Source: Mycobacterium sp. 155 (GTDB lineage Bacteria > Actinomycetota > Actinomycetes > Mycobacteriales > Mycobacteriaceae). From it: a stretch of 64,000 bases of DNA. The DNA lies in assembly GCF_000373905.1 (NCBI RefSeq), contig NZ_KB892705.1, positions 2,189,020 through 2,253,019 of the forward strand. The letters are read 5' to 3'. Below are positions 31,828 through 41,300 of the stretch, one piece after another. Position 1 is the stretch's first letter; every line of letters begins with the position of its first letter. The notes beneath the pieces were generated by a model. The model was not told where the DNA came from. It did no database searches and saw only the letters and a list, made by a program, of their open reading frames with translations. The translations under genes were made by a program, and so were the position numbers.

Positions 31828-33006
31828 ATGACGCAGCGATACGACCTGGTCATTGCCGGTGGCGGCCCCTCCGGGTCAGCTGCGGCGTGGCAGGCCGCAC
31901 AAACCGGCGCCAAGGTGGTCGTCCTGGACAAGGCGGATTTCCCGCGGGACAAGCCGTGTGGTGACGGCCTCACCGCGCGGGCAGTCAGCTATCTGCAGAA
32001 GATGGGGTTGGCCGACGAGGTGGCCAAGTTCCATCGCGTCAACAGGGTCACCGTGTACAGCCCCAGCGAGTGGGAGCTGTCCTTCCCTCGCCGTCCCGGG
32101 ATGCCCGACCACGGCCACACCGTCAGCCGTACCGAGTTGGACACCCTGCTGCTCAAGCACGCCGAGTCGGCGGGTGCCGAGGTGCGCCAGGGCTCAGAGG
32201 TCGCCGGGCCCGAGTTCGACGCCAACGGCCGGGTGGTCGGTGTAGTGCTCAAGAGCGGTGAAAAGGTGTACGGCGACGCGGTCATTGCCGCCGACGGCGC
32301 CTACTCCCCCATCAAGCGAGCCCTGAAGATCGACTCGGAGTACAACGGCTATTCGGCGATCGCCATTCGCTCGGAGATGCACGCCAACCGCCCCGACTCG
32401 GACAGCTTCGACATCTATCTCAAGCTGCTGTTCCAGGGCGATCAGCTGCCCGGTTACGGCTGGGTGTTCCCGATGGGCGGCGGCAGGTTCAACATCGGCC
32501 TGGGCTACGTCAACAGCTACAAGAACTGGCAGTCCATCAACGCCACTCAGTTTCTCGGCGACTTCCTGCGCACGTTGCCACGCGAGTGGGAGCTGCCGCC
32601 GATCGAGGAGCTCAAGAAGAACAAGAGTGTGCGTGCCTGGCGGTTGCCCATGGGCTTCACAGCTTGGCCACCGTGGCGTCCCGGTGTCCTGTTCGTCGGC
32701 GACTCACTGGGTGCCGGCAAGCCGGTGTCCGGCGCGGGTATCTCCAAGGCCCTCGAATCGGGTTTGACGGCAGGCGAATGCGCCGTTGCGGCACTGACCA
32801 ACGGTGGGCCCGACGATTTCACCAACTACGCGCAGCGCATGCAGGCTGCGTGGGGCCGTGAGTACCGCCGCGGCCGCTTCTTCAACAAGCTTGCGGGAAT
32901 TCCCGCAGTCGCCGGTCCAGGGCTCAAGGCGTTGGATAACCATACGTTCCGTGACCTGCTGCTGAAGTCGATGTACAAGAAGGCCCAGAGCCCTCAGCAC
33001 ACCTAG
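31828..33006 (+). CDS. Geranylgeranyl reductase family FAD oxidoreductase
   Basis: The protein has an N-terminal dinucleotide fold (VIAGGGPSGSAAAWQAAQTG), the family motif FPRDKPCGDGLTARA near residue 37, and the second FAD motif GVLFVGDSLGAGKPVSGAGI near 290. These enzymes reduce double bonds of isoprenoid chains. The mycobacterial relative MenJ (Rv0561c) saturates one isoprene of menaquinone. Lack of men genes nearby means it could be a paralogue with a different polyprenyl substrate. It is divergent from the TetR gene. Length of 392 residues is normal. Confidence 0.85.
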   Translation: MTQRYDLVIAGGGPSGSAAAWQAAQTGAKVVVLDKADFPRDKPCGDGLTARAVSYLQKMGLADEVAKFHRVNRVTVYSPSEWELSFPRRPGMPDHGHTVSRTELDTLLLKHAESAGAEVRQGSEVAGPEFDANGRVVGVVLKSGEKVYGDAVIAADGAYSPIKRALKIDSEYNGYSAIAIRSEMHANRPDSDSFDIYLKLLFQGDQLPGYGWVFPMGGGRFNIGLGYVNSYKNWQSINATQFLGDFLRTLPREWELPPIEELKKNKSVRAWRLPMGFTAWPPWRPGVLFVGDSLGAGKPVSGAGISKALESGLTAGECAVAALTNGGPDDFTNYAQRMQAAWGREYRRGRFFNKLAGIPAVAGPGLKALDNHTFRDLLLKSMYKKAQSPQHT

Positions 33007-33036
33007 ATCGCCGCATCACCGGGTTACCCTGGCGCC

Positions 33037-33303
33037 GTGAGCACCCAGCAAGTCCCCGGTGGTGTCGTGCACAAGCTGCCGGCCGACCTGCGCTCGGCAT
33101 TGATGGGCAACGCCACGGCTCTGGCTGCGTGGAAAGACATCACGCCCTTGGCGCGTAACGAGTTCATCTGTTGGGTCGAGGATGCCCGGCAGGACACGAC
33201 CCGGGAGCGCCGGATCCGTCGCACTCAAGAAGAGTTGGAGGAAGGCAAGCGCCGGCCCTGCTGCTGGCCAGGGTGCAAGCACCGCGAGCGCACCGGTAGG
33301 TAG
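33037..33303 (+). CDS. YdeI/OmpD-associated (OmdA) family small protein
   Basis: The 88-residue sequence carries LPADLRSALMGNATALAAW, then NEFICWVEDARQDTTRERRI and RRTQEELEEGK. This matches the C-terminal domain of YdeI/OmpD-associated, or bacteriocin-protection, proteins. Only that domain is present. A GTG start lies 30 bp after the reductase gene, so it may be cotranscribed. The C terminus CCWPGCKHRERTGR adds three cysteines. The role is unknown. Confidence 0.7.
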   Translation: MSTQQVPGGVVHKLPADLRSALMGNATALAAWKDITPLARNEFICWVEDARQDTTRERRIRRTQEELEEGKRRPCCWPGCKHRERTGR

Positions 33304-33333
33304 GCGTGTCGGTGATCGTCCGGCCCGCGGGTC

Positions 33334-34002
33334 TCAGCTTCCTGCGCGGAGCACCAGACTGACTTCGCACGATCCACGCGGGTCGGCTGTAACTGTGGCG
33401 CAGTAACTTCCAACGCGATCGGCATTGCTGTCGATGACTTCCTGAATGAGGCCCTGCTGGATACCGCGCACGACTTCGGGCGCGCTCTGAGCCACCTCCG
33501 CCAGCGGGCAGGTGCAGATCTGCACCGTCATCTCGCCGAACGAATTCAGCACCGAGCGCACCTGGAAACCCAAGTCGCCGAGGGTGGCCGTCACCAGATC
33601 GGCGATCGTCGATTCGTCTCGGCTGCGGGCCAGGTTAACCCGGTGGGCCAGGTCGGCACCGATGCGCAGTGCCCGCTCCTCGCGTTCGCGTTCGGTGCCG
33701 CCCAGATGCGCGGCGAACAGCGACACGATGTCGGCATAGTCCAGTTTCGGCGCTACCTCGTAGGTCAGCCGGGGCCGTCCTGCCCGACGGAGCTTCGCCC
33801 GGTCCCCGCGACGGATGAATCCTTGTCCTTCAAGCGTCGTCAGATGAAATCGCGCTGTGGTGATGTGGATCTGCAGTGTGTCGGCAACATGTTGAGCATC
33901 GACCGGGCCCGCCGCGTCTCGCAACACGCTGAGAACCTTCTGCCGTTGCCAACCGACCGCCCGCTCCGAAGGCGCTTCACGATCGTGACGTGGCACAGGC
34001 AC
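33334..34002 (-). CDS. Winged-helix regulator with C-terminal cysteines
   Basis: The N-terminal winged helix (QKVLSVLRDAAGPVDAQHVADTL, HITTARFHLTTLEGQGFI, RRAGRPRLTYEV) is of the ArsR/DeoR-like kind used by SufR-type regulators. The C-terminal half ends with clustered cysteines: ICTCPLAEVA, GSYCATVTAD and GSCEVSLVL. In SufR-like proteins such cysteines bind an Fe-S cluster, so redox or iron sensing is a fair inference, not proven. It is 12 bp downstream of a methyltransferase gene, forming a two-gene operon with a possible iron box upstream. Confidence 0.75.
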   Translation of the reverse strand: MPVPRHDREAPSERAVGWQRQKVLSVLRDAAGPVDAQHVADTLQIHITTARFHLTTLEGQGFIRRGDRAKLRRAGRPRLTYEVAPKLDYADIVSLFAAHLGGTEREREERALRIGADLAHRVNLARSRDESTIADLVTATLGDLGFQVRSVLNSFGEMTVQICTCPLAEVAQSAPEVVRGIQQGLIQEVIDSNADRVGSYCATVTADPRGSCEVSLVLRAGS

Positions 34003-34014
34003 GTCTCGAGTCTG

Positions 34015-34818
34015 TCACGACACCGGAACGACGCCGACGACGGCAATGGCGGTCAGCGAATGCCGGTACCGGTGGAAGGTCTTCCGCATCCCGATGACCC
34101 GACGCCGGGCGGCACGGTGCACGATGAGTCGGCCGACGATGCGCAGAGCGCCGGCCACACCTTCATCGGCCACGATTCGAGCGGGTTGCAGTAGCGCCAT
34201 CGGAGCGTGATCAACGGCGTCGATCTCGAATCCGGCATCGGTTAACAGCTGGGTCCATTCGGCCGTGGTCAGCGGGCGGGCGTTGACCTTGATGGCAGCG
34301 GCCATCTCCCGGCGGATCTCGTCCTTCGTCTGTTGTGTCAACGTGTCGGGTGTCAGCCCGAGTTCATGGATCGCGTAGCGTCCGCCGGGCCGCAGTACCC
34401 GGAACGCCTCGGCGACGATGGCCCGCTTGGCCTTGTCCCCCTGCATGGTCAGCATCGCCTCCCCGACGACGACGTCGGCGCTGGCATCCGGCAAACCAGT
34501 GACCGCGGCATCGGCTACCACCACCGTCCCACCGATCGCAGCGACGACGCCACGCACCGTCTCTGCTGTGGCTGCAGTGTCATCCACACCGACATAGGAC
34601 CGCGGCGCCAGCGCAACGATATCGGCAGCGGTCCGGCCGAGCCCGGGCCCCAGTTCCACGACATCGGCGCCGGTGACACGAGCGGCAGCGAGCAGCCTTC
34701 TGGTCAACTCGAGACCGCCCGGACGGAGCACCCGCTTGCCGAGCCGGGCCAGCAGCCAGTGTCCAGGCAGATCGGCATCAGATCGCCCGGCCAGCGGAAG
34801 AGATTCTCGGGCAGTCAT
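34015..34818 (-). CDS. SAM-dependent methyltransferase
   Basis: This 267-residue class I methyltransferase has motif I VVELGPGLGRTAADIVAL near 50, VGVDDTAATAETVR, ASADVVVGEAMLTMQGD and VLRPGGRYAIHELGL, typical of Methyltransf_11. The C-terminal tail RIVGRLIVHRAARRRVIGMR is basic and partly hydrophobic. The ATG at 34818 is chosen since it begins the conserved core; a frame extends 84 bp upstream across the possible iron box. It is the first gene of an operon with a Cys-containing regulator. The substrate is unknown. Confidence 0.75.
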   Translation of the reverse strand: MTARESLPLAGRSDADLPGHWLLARLGKRVLRPGGLELTRRLLAAARVTGADVVELGPGLGRTAADIVALAPRSYVGVDDTAATAETVRGVVAAIGGTVVVADAAVTGLPDASADVVVGEAMLTMQGDKAKRAIVAEAFRVLRPGGRYAIHELGLTPDTLTQQTKDEIRREMAAAIKVNARPLTTAEWTQLLTDAGFEIDAVDHAPMALLQPARIVADEGVAGALRIVGRLIVHRAARRRVIGMRKTFHRYRHSLTAIAVVGVVPVS

Positions 34819-34906
34819 TTTCGGATCATCCTTTCGACGACGACTATGAAGACCGTCGCTACATTTAGAGGAGATATATCCGGCAAAACTACGCTCGAGC
34901 ACTCAA

Positions 34907-34925
34907 TAAGGCAAGGCTTACCTGA
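34907..34925. promoter_or_regulatory. Iron-box-like (IdeR/DtxR) palindrome
   Basis: TAAGGCAAGGCTTACCTGA matches the mycobacterial iron-box consensus TTAGGTTAGGCTAACCTAA at 14 of 19 positions, with arms AGGCAAG/CTTACCT. It lies about 90 bp upstream of the methyltransferase start, a reasonable promoter position. Consensus recalled from literature; binding not tested. Confidence 0.5.
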
Positions 34926-34968
34926 TCACGATTGTCTTCGCCGCTGGCGGCTGCCCGGATGTACTGCG

Positions 34969-35682
34969 TCAGCGTCGACCGCGCTCAACCCGCTTGGGCT
35001 GGCGGGCGACCTTACCCGCAGCGGCGCGCGCGGCCTGTTTCGCGAGAGTCTTCTCCCGTGCAGTGCGTTTCGGTACCTGCTGGTCCTGCCCCCGTGACGA
35101 ACCGGGCTTGCGGCCCCGCACAATCCCGATGAACTCCTCGACCAGCGCCGGCTGCGGCCCTTCCGGGAACGCGAGCGCCACGGGACAGGTGGGCGCGTCG
35201 ATGATCGGACGATACGTGAGATCCTTGCGGTGATACAGCCGCGCCAGCGACTGCGGAACGATGAGCGCGCCCATCCCCGCGGCGACGAGTTCTATTGCGT
35301 TCTCGGTAGTTTCGGGTCGGTGATCGACCGGCATGCCGACGGTGTCCGCGCAAGCGATGACGTTGTCGAGTGGAAGCAGCGTCGGCTCGCCGTCGAGGTC
35401 CGCGGTGGTGATCGTGTCGACGGCACTGAAAATATGATCGGTCGGCACCACGGCCACCGTTGTTTCCTCGTAGAGGGGGATGACGGCCAGCCCAGCTGTG
35501 TCGGCGGGCAGCCGGAGCAACGCCATGTCGACGGTGCCGTCCCGCACCGCGGCGGCCGCGTCCACCGCGGCGACGACGTACAACCGGAGCGGAACCTCCG
35601 GATGGCGCTCCGCCCAGATCCGAGCCCACTTTGCCGGAGTCCCGCCGGGGACGTACCCGAGGGTCAGGGACAGCAGGGTCAC
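34969..35682 (-). CDS. LysR-type substrate-binding domain protein lacking the HTH
   Basis: The 237 residues correspond only to the effector-binding half of LysR regulators: LTLGYVPGGTPAKWARIWAE, GTVDMALLRLP, NAIELVAAGMGALIVPQS and a closing PALVEEFIGIVRG. No helix-turn-helix precedes it and the open frame starts at the domain edge. The C-terminal 40 residues are strongly basic (KRTAREKTLAKQAARAAAGK), possibly for nucleic acid binding. It is divergent from a DUF5997 gene 28 bp away, a pairing I recall from other actinobacteria. It probably senses a small ligand. Confidence 0.75.
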   Translation of the reverse strand: MTLLSLTLGYVPGGTPAKWARIWAERHPEVPLRLYVVAAVDAAAAVRDGTVDMALLRLPADTAGLAVIPLYEETTVAVVPTDHIFSAVDTITTADLDGEPTLLPLDNVIACADTVGMPVDHRPETTENAIELVAAGMGALIVPQSLARLYHRKDLTYRPIIDAPTCPVALAFPEGPQPALVEEFIGIVRGRKPGSSRGQDQQVPKRTAREKTLAKQAARAAAGKVARQPKRVERGRR

Positions 35683-35710
35683 CGTCTCAGGCTACCGATA
35701 CGCTGATGCC

Positions 35711-36097
35711 ATGAGCAGGCCGAACGCGCAGTCCATGAAACCCGCCACGGCGGCCAAGAAGCTGGACGTGTACTTGCCCGCGACGCCTGCGGAATTCCAG
35801 GAGAACCCGATCACTCGCGCTGAGCTCGCCGCGCTGCAGGCGGACCCTCCGCAGTGGCTCAAAGATCTCCGCAAGGACGGGCCGCACCCGAAGAACCTCG
35901 TGGCCGCGAAACTGGGCATCTCGATCGCCGGTCTCACCCGCGGCGGCGTCGAGAAAGCACTCACCACCGCACAGATCGAGCAGTTGCTCGAGGAGAAGCC
36001 CGAGTGGCTGATCGCCGAACGCGAGAGTTATCAGGAGGTGCTGCGCGAGCAGCGACGCGTGAAGGCGCTGCACGCGGAGCAGGCTCGCGACAGCTGA
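35711..36097 (+). CDS. DUF5997 family protein
   Basis: The 128-residue protein reads SMKPATAAKKLDVYLPATPA, then EFQENPITRAELAALQADPP, WLKDLRKDGPHP and GISIAGLTRGGVEKALTTAQ, the pattern of the actinobacterial DUF5997 family. The segment LGISIAGLTRGGV resembles a helix-turn-helix and the protein is basic, so DNA binding is possible. It is divergent from the HTH-less LysR-like gene, and the two may supply complementary halves of a regulator. ATG at 35711 is chosen by family start. Confidence 0.75.
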   Translation: MSRPNAQSMKPATAAKKLDVYLPATPAEFQENPITRAELAALQADPPQWLKDLRKDGPHPKNLVAAKLGISIAGLTRGGVEKALTTAQIEQLLEEKPEWLIAERESYQEVLREQRRVKALHAEQARDS

Positions 36098-36156
36098 GTC
36101 GGGGAACCGCCACCTAATAGACTTCCGCGGGGTCGTCAGAAAGGGCACACCGTCTC

Positions 36157-36813
36157 GTGCAGTTCGACCACATCATCATCGCTACCACCGATCTCGACCA
36201 GTCTGCGCGTCAGCTCGCCGAGACAGCCGGACTGGCGGCCGTGGAGGGAGGCGTCCACGACGGCTTGGGCACGCACAATTACATCGTTCCGCTCGGCTGC
36301 GGTTACCTCGAGTTCGTCGCTGTGCACGACGCAGACCTCGCCAAGGGCAACCCATTTGGGCAACTGGTGTTGTCCGCGCTCTCCAACGCCGACGAAGCGT
36401 TCGCCGGCTGGGCAGTAGAGGTCACCGGCGATGATCTTGAGACTCGGGCACGTCACGACAAGCTGCCGATCGGCCGCCTCACTCGTCGCGGGCTGGGCGT
36501 AAAACACCTCGGCATGACGCGTGCCCTCATTTCACCTGGGCTGCCATTCTTCCTGGCAAGGGATCCTGGCAGCACCAATCCCGGGGCGATGGTCGCCGCG
36601 CACACCCTGACGCCGCGCGGCGTGAAGAGAATTTCAGTCGCCGATGACCAAGCGGATCTGGATGCCTGGCTGATGACACATGTTGGTCCTGACAATCCGA
36701 AACTGCCCGTCGCCTGCGGCTCGCCCGGGCGGGGCATCACCCAGGTAGACATTGAAACCGACCAAGGCGCAGTGACATTGAGTCACACCGCACCCACGAT
36801 GGCGCGGCGCTGA
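36157..36813 (+). CDS. Glyoxalase-like (VOC, Glyoxalase_3 type) protein
   Basis: The protein starts QFDHIIIATTDLDQSARQLAE and continues GGVHDGLGTHNYIVPLGCGYLEFVAVHD, the conserved N-terminal half of Glyoxalase_3-like VOC proteins, with a metal-site His in the first strand and Glu in YLEF. The 218 residues end in a second VOC half (ITQVDIETDQG). A GTG start is used. The substrate is unknown; neighbours give no hint. Confidence 0.75.
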   Translation: MQFDHIIIATTDLDQSARQLAETAGLAAVEGGVHDGLGTHNYIVPLGCGYLEFVAVHDADLAKGNPFGQLVLSALSNADEAFAGWAVEVTGDDLETRARHDKLPIGRLTRRGLGVKHLGMTRALISPGLPFFLARDPGSTNPGAMVAAHTLTPRGVKRISVADDQADLDAWLMTHVGPDNPKLPVACGSPGRGITQVDIETDQGAVTLSHTAPTMARR

Positions 36814-37060
36814 CACCCACCCTGAGACACCGGCGGCAAATTCGGCGGTCGTCAGATCGTGCGCACGGCTGGTGGCGACACCGCTCTCCATACGGAGAAG
36901 TTCAGCTGCAACGGCGACCTGCTGTGGGGGTTACTCAGGATCCAACCGGTCAGAGTGTCATGGACGCGGGGATTCCCGCCCCCGCCAAACGATCAACGCT
37001 GGGGCGCGCTGCCGGCGCTAATCGCTGCGGCATGCTGGCGCAATCGGTCAGCGATCTGTC

Positions 37061-37540
37061 CTAGCCATTCCTTAGTGCCGCTTCGATATCCGCGACCCGG
37101 TGCGCACTGACACCCCATGGCTCGTGGAGTCCGAGATGAGAGTCCAGATCCCACAGGACGCACCGTTCACCCGGCTCGGCGACCATGGACCAGGCGATGA
37201 CGGTGCGGCGCAGCTGTTCATCCATGCACTCGCCGCCCGCCGCAGCGCCGGGTGGCGCACCGCCCTCGGGATGATGGTGTAGGAACTGGCCGTAGGCGGC
37301 GTCGCAGAATGCCGCATAGCGGACGGTGCACAGGATCAGGCCGTGCCAGGCTTCATCGACTGCACGCGACGGCATTCCGATGATCTGACCGTCGCGCAGC
37401 GCCACCGCGCAGCATCGAAGCCACTGCCGCAGGCCGGTTTCGACGAGTTCACGTGGTTGCCAGGGGCAGGTCTTGAATACCGCCTCCGGCAATTCCAAAT
37501 CGGCGATATGTCGGGCGTCGGCCTTTCTCAGCGTGATCAT
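37061..37540 (-). CDS. Glycine-rich-domain-protein-like (GRDP-like) small protein
   Basis: The 159-residue protein contains VDEAWHGLILCTVRYAAFCD followed by AYGQFLHHHPEGG. This resembles the His-rich GRDP-like motif (VDxxWHxxxL...Y..FC...G.F.HH.P). Three His in LHHHP plus WH could bind metal. It starts at an ATG sharing its A with the stop of the Cys/Gly-tail gene (TGATG), so the two are coupled. The biochemical role is unknown. Family assignment is by motif only. Confidence 0.65.
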   Translation of the reverse strand: MITLRKADARHIADLELPEAVFKTCPWQPRELVETGLRQWLRCCAVALRDGQIIGMPSRAVDEAWHGLILCTVRYAAFCDAAYGQFLHHHPEGGAPPGAAAGGECMDEQLRRTVIAWSMVAEPGERCVLWDLDSHLGLHEPWGVSAHRVADIEAALRNG

Positions 37541-37845
37541 CAGCAACCACCGCCGCCGCAACCACCGCCCCCACCGCAACTGCTTCCGCCGCCGCAGCCG
37601 CTGTGTCCGCCACCGCAACCCGAATGGCCCCCATGGCTTCCGCCACCGCAACCCGCGTGTCCACTATGCCCACCGACGTCGGCTCCGGTAGCCCAGATAG
37701 CTGCTGTCCCGCCGGCACCGGCAACAGACCCGAACCCACTGCGGCGGGCCGCCCCACGCCCACGACGCCGCCGTTTGGCGGTAGCGAAGATCGCGAAGAG
37801 CGCTATGTCGAACGCGATGACCACCACCGGAATCACCCACCACAC
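37540..37845 (-). CDS. Membrane-anchored protein with Gly/Cys/His-rich C-terminal tail
   Basis: The 101-residue protein has one N-terminal membrane helix (about 3-23), a basic stop-transfer segment AKRRRRGRGAARR, and then a tail from residue 58 made almost only of Gly, His, Ser and Cys. Cys are at 66, 77, 84, 90, 96 and 101, with spacing shrinking from 11 to 5; His are at 60, 63, 71, 74 and 81. By charge the tail should face the cytoplasm. The gene is translationally coupled to the GRDP-like gene. It could be a metal-binding or modified tail. I do not recognise a defined family. Confidence 0.65.
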   Translation of the reverse strand: MWWVIPVVVIAFDIALFAIFATAKRRRRGRGAARRSGFGSVAGAGGTAAIWATGADVGGHSGHAGCGGGSHGGHSGCGGGHSGCGGGSSCGGGGGCGGGGC

Positions 37846-38313
37846 GATTTCGTCCTCTCCTGTCGTCCACTTCCTTACCGGACAAGCGGACCACGCACCG
37901 CATGGCTACCGATCCCAACTTGTGCGGACTGTGTGGCGCGTCGCCGTCACCGCGGCCAACAGCTGTAAGGTCCGGCCGCGCACATCTCCTTGGCTTACAG
38001 GCTCTTACCAGCAGTTTTACAGACTAATTCGGGTAGTGGACTACTCAGGTGCGCCAGCGTCGACGTCAATAGGCTCACGACAGCTTGACAGCGACAACGG
38101 GGAGGTGCCCAGTGGTGACGAGACCAGCAACCCTTGCATCCAGCCGCCGACCGCCACGGCTCCTGCCCGCACATGGGGACTGCTTCTTCGACCGCAGCGA
38201 CCAGCTCGCCATCGAACACCCTGAATCTGACTAGGCCAGCCTCAGCCCCGCACCGCAGCACGCGCCACCCGGACACCCGGACACCCTTGACCCAAACATA
38301 GGGGGATCGAAGC
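37846..38313. other. Intergenic region before the giant gene
   Basis: This 468-bp region separates the divergent Cys/Gly-tail gene and the 1453-codon gene. Apart from one 40-codon frame with a good ribosome site (38112-38234) I see no gene, repeat or clear terminator. The stretch near 37990-38100 is less GC-rich and may hold promoters for the plus-strand genes. Confidence 0.5.
38112..38234 (+). CDS. Possible 40-residue small protein or leader peptide
   Basis: A frame starting GTG at 38112 is preceded by GGGGAGGTG, an excellent ribosome site seven bases away. It encodes 40 residues beginning VTRPATLASSRRPPRLLPAH and ending DQLAIEHPESD. It lies 79 bp upstream of the giant gene on the same strand, so it could be a leader or a small partner. 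It has no recognisable domain. Confidence 0.4.
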   Translation: MVTRPATLASSRRPPRLLPAHGDCFFDRSDQLAIEHPESD

Positions 38314-41300
38314 GTGAATCCAGAGCCGCTCTACCTGTTCACCGGCTCGCCAAACCGGTTGGCCATCTTCCTGATTGACTCCAGCACCGGATCCCCGTTG
38401 ACGCTTCGCCCGGTCATGGCCGAGGTGGTCGTCCCCTGCCCGCCTGTGCTGCGGCCAGGCCAGAGGGACTATGAGGATCTTCTCGGCGGAATCTACGAGT
38501 TCGACAACCAGATCAGCCCCGAAGAACACGCTCGCGTCGCCGCGGTGATGAAAGACACCTACGCCCGAGTCCTGACCGACACCGCTCAAGATCAGCTCGC
38601 GGCCGCCGGGAACCGGATGCGGCAATTCAGCCACGAGTCGCTGCAACGTGTCACCGACCAGTCCAGCACACGACTCGGCGCCATGGCCCCCACTGACCTG
38701 CCAAGTGCCCTCGACGCCGCGATGCGCGCGACCGCCGCCGATATGGGACTGCAGACCCGCTCGCCCGACGAGGTGAACACACCCAAATGGTCAAATCCCC
38801 TGGGTGTCTTGACAACCGACCCCGCCGGCTACGTGTCGTTCGATCTCACCCGTCTTCGACCGGACGCACGCGCACTGCTGGACACCGCGATCCAAACACG
38901 CCAATCCGACCCCACCATCGAACCCGGCGCCCGCATCTACATTCAACCGCTCGGCCAACAACCAACCGATGTGCTCACCCAAGCGCGATTCGGCGCCGAC
39001 GCGATCGTCGGGCTGGTCCGCGCGGACGGTGAACAAGTCCCCGTGCGCCAAGGTGGCGGGCAGGCATTGCAGAATCCGTCGCTGACCGACTGGCTGCTCT
39101 CACCCGGATCGTTCGCATCCAACCCCGCAGGCCTGGTCGGTGACGGTGGATGTGAACAGATCTATCCCGCAACGCTAGCCCTGTATGAGTTCGTGGTCCG
39201 TCAGGTGGTCCGCCTTACCGACGGCAACGACGTACAGGTCCCGGATCCCTATAAGCCGGCCTATGTCGACGAGTACCTGGTCACCTGGTCATCGCTGGGG
39301 CATTCCCTCGGCGAAGTGCTCTACAGCCTTCCCCTGGCACCCGGCGAAACGGTGCGCCTGGCCGCCATCGACTGGTCCTGGGACAGTGACACCGCACGCA
39401 CCGAACAGACCACCGAGTCCGAGGACCTCCGGCATGACACCCACCGGGACCGGGTGATCGACGAAACCGTCAAGGCCGCCCTCAAAGAGCATCAGAGCGG
39501 ATCGTCAATCATGGGCGGGATGGCGCACTCGCTCGGGGCCAGCGGCAGCGCGAACTGGGGAATTCTCGGCTTGGGCGCCGCCTCCGGAGACACGAACTCG
39601 ATCGGAGGGGCGACTGCCAGCACCGACGGCAGTCGCGATCTGACCGCCGACAATGTCCAGCGGCTATCGGACAGCTTCGCCCAAGCGAGCACCAGCCAGC
39701 GGCAACTCAATTCGACGGTCGTCATCCAGGCCGAGCAGGCCGAGAAGGAGACGATCCAAACCCGCACCTTCACCAACTACAACCATGCGCACACCTTGAC
39801 GGTGCTCTACCACGAAGTGCTGCGCCATTACCGCGTCACCACCAAATGGATCCGGCGACGCCCAGCGGTGCTCATCCCCCGCCCCACCTACGGATGGGAT
39901 AGCACCACGCTTCGTCAATATCGGCCGGCGCTTGAGGCGGCGCTGCTCGACCCGCTGGCGCAACCCGGCTTCGACGCCCTCGAACAACTCCTGCTCGTCG
40001 AGACCGACGACGCGTACAACCCCGCCCAGGGTCCCGTGCCGATCGTTCAGCAAAAAGACTGGCAATTCGCCGAATTCGAGATCACCACCAACGTCGCAGA
40101 CAACACCAGCGGGGACCCGGTGTGGCTCTACGCCGAACGGCTCGGCCAACCCGACATCCAGATGGTCGAAGGCACCAACCCCAACATCAACTCCAACGGG
40201 CGATTCCAGAATCGACAGACAACAACGTTCACTGTCAGGGCCGACGGCGGGCAGCCCATCCGCTGGGGCGACCTCATCGGGTTCCACCTCTCCCGTCCCC
40301 AAGGGGCTGACCCAAAGTTCCTGTGGGTCTGCATCGTCGGCATCAGCACGGCCGCTCCCGGCGGGCAAATCGAACTGCGCCCACCCAATTCAGGTGAAGT
40401 GCATCTGCTTCAAGCCGACACGAACTACTTCGTCAGCATCACCGCCGCCGGTCCTGACGTCCCCCAGCCGGCCACCGCGCCCACCGGGCGCCGTCGCCTC
40501 ACCATGCAGCAGAACGGCGCCATCGCACGCCTCACCGAACACATCCAGGCCTTCCCCGAGTATTACAGCAGCGTCCGCTACTTCGGCCGCCCCGCCGTGG
40601 ACGTCGCCAAAGAACTCGCAGGCCTCTCGTGGAACGGCACCACCGTGCTCGACCACGTCGAACCCACTCCCTTAGAGATGTTCGGCAGCGATATCGCCTA
40701 CCCCCTCGCCGGCGGCACCACCGCCATGGACTCACTGTCCGTCGACCTCGCCTCAGCACTCGACGGCGCCGACCCGACCCGCCGGCAATGGGCGATCGCC
40801 ACGCTGGCCAGACTCAACGAAGAAGACCAGCAGAACGTCGCTGCTCTGCTGTCACTGGCCTCGTCACGCGCCGAACGCCTCGTCACGCTGCCCACGCGTG
40901 GCGTGTTCGCCGAAGGCCACCTCGGTCATTGCAACGTGGCCGAGGAGATCGACAACACCCGGTTCTGGAAATGGGAGGAGCACCCTCTGCCGATCGAAGC
41001 CCCGGAGATCGCCCCTGTTACCCCGGTCACCCCAGCGCCTCAAAACACCGCAGTGTCGCCCACACCGTTCCCCCAGTCGCTGGTCAACATCGTCAGTCCC
41101 ACCGCGGCACCAGACCCGGTCGGGCTCAGCGCAGCCCTCAAACTCTTGGGCACCCCCAACATTTTCCGCGACATGTCCGGGGAATCCGAACTCACTGATC
41201 TCCTCAAGAAGCTTTCCGACAACACGATTTCGATCGCCGAGGCCGCCAACAAGGCCAGAGAGATTCAGGCGAAACTCGGCAGCGGAGCCGGATCAAGCGG

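Noticed and set aside
37343-38224. 293-codon plus-strand frame opposite the Cys/Gly-tail gene
   Set aside because: Poly-Pro stretch is the antisense of the Gly-rich tail; no ribosome site and no domain.
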